14,398 bases of DNA from an uncultured Lachnospiraceae bacterium. GTDB lineage: Bacteria > Bacillota > Clostridia > Lachnospirales > Lachnospiraceae. The position numbers and the translations under genes were made by a program. The notes beneath the pieces are model-generated. The model made no database searches. It had not been told where the DNA came from and saw only the letters and a program-made list of their open reading frames with translations. The stretch spans positions 1 to 14,398 of the forward strand of contig CAJTPO010000070.1 of the NCBI GenBank assembly GCA_910578115.1, written 5' to 3'. Shown one piece after another: positions 14,361-14,398 of the stretch (positions within the stretch are counted from its first letter, which is position 1; every line of letters begins with the position of its first letter).

Positions 14361-14368
14361 TGGTGCCC

Positions 14369-14398
14369 ATGAGCGTGATGGAAGTTTTGACATTATTG
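14369..14398 (+). CDS. Putative holin-like (Hol-Tox/TxpA-type) small toxin, 5' part only
   Basis: The window ends after 10 codons, MSVMEVLTLL. A short Met-Ser/Glu start leading straight into a hydrophobic helix is typical of the Hol-Tox family (type I toxins such as TxpA/BsrG relatives), membrane peptides of about 25-60 residues that depolarise the cell when not silenced by an antisense RNA. A strong promoter, a structured leader and a hidden ribosome site support this. The rest of the peptide and any antisense RNA lie outside the window, so the call rests on the start and leader only. It could also be another small hydrophobic protein. Confidence 0.55.
   Translation, partial: MSVMEVLTLL

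Overview
The window looks like chromosomal DNA from a low-to-mid GC Gram-positive gut anaerobe of the Clostridia, most likely Lachnospiraceae. This rests on the AGGAGG-type ribosome sites, textbook TTGACA-N17-TATAAT promoters, the protein style (TetR, RND pump, VanS-like kinase, lipoprotein), two clostridial-style insertion sequences and a Hol-Tox-like small toxin start. No species can be named from the sequence alone.

Left half (1-7903), nearly all on the minus strand and intact. A strong minus-strand promoter with an A-tract UP-like element (117-177) fires off the left edge. Next comes an RND pump gene (943-5154) followed by an overlapping TetR regulator (315-950). Both are driven by one consensus promoter with a near-perfect GACCGGTC-centred operator just after the start point, so the TetR protein probably controls its own operon. 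The pump is unusual: about 350 extra residues sit in its first external loop and hold two long runs of exact seven-residue repeats that should fold as a coiled-coil hairpin, and no adaptor gene is nearby. A lipoprotein gene with its own promoter and terminator (5326-6273) separates the pump from a sensor histidine kinase (6369-7832). The kinase has no response regulator; the DNA before its start may hold only a response regulator's last codons.

Middle (7904-9300), plus strand. A two-gene unit, a small helical unknown plus an ArsR/DUF2087 regulator with a 4-nt overlap, sits behind a promoter whose -10 overlaps a perfect inverted repeat. Imperfect direct repeats flank it, the right one covering the 3' end of the regulator gene.

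Right half (9320-14398), mobile and decaying DNA. An IS3-family element (about 9320-10679) carries four single-base indels, all in homopolymers. It is followed by a truncated reading frame, an orphan leader peptide with an overlapping intrinsic terminator, a frameshifted unknown gene, and about 520 bp with no convincing gene. An apparently intact 2219-bp ISAs1-family element (12023-14241) follows, with perfect 18-bp ends, a 10-bp target duplication and an accessory gene ahead of the transposase. It landed just upstream of the promoter of a small Hol-Tox-like gene cut by the window edge, whose Shine-Dalgarno sequence is predicted to be held in a hairpin.

The candidates most worth following are the coiled-coil RND pump with its TetR circuit, the repeat-bounded ArsR/DUF2087 pair, and the two-gene ISAs1 element.
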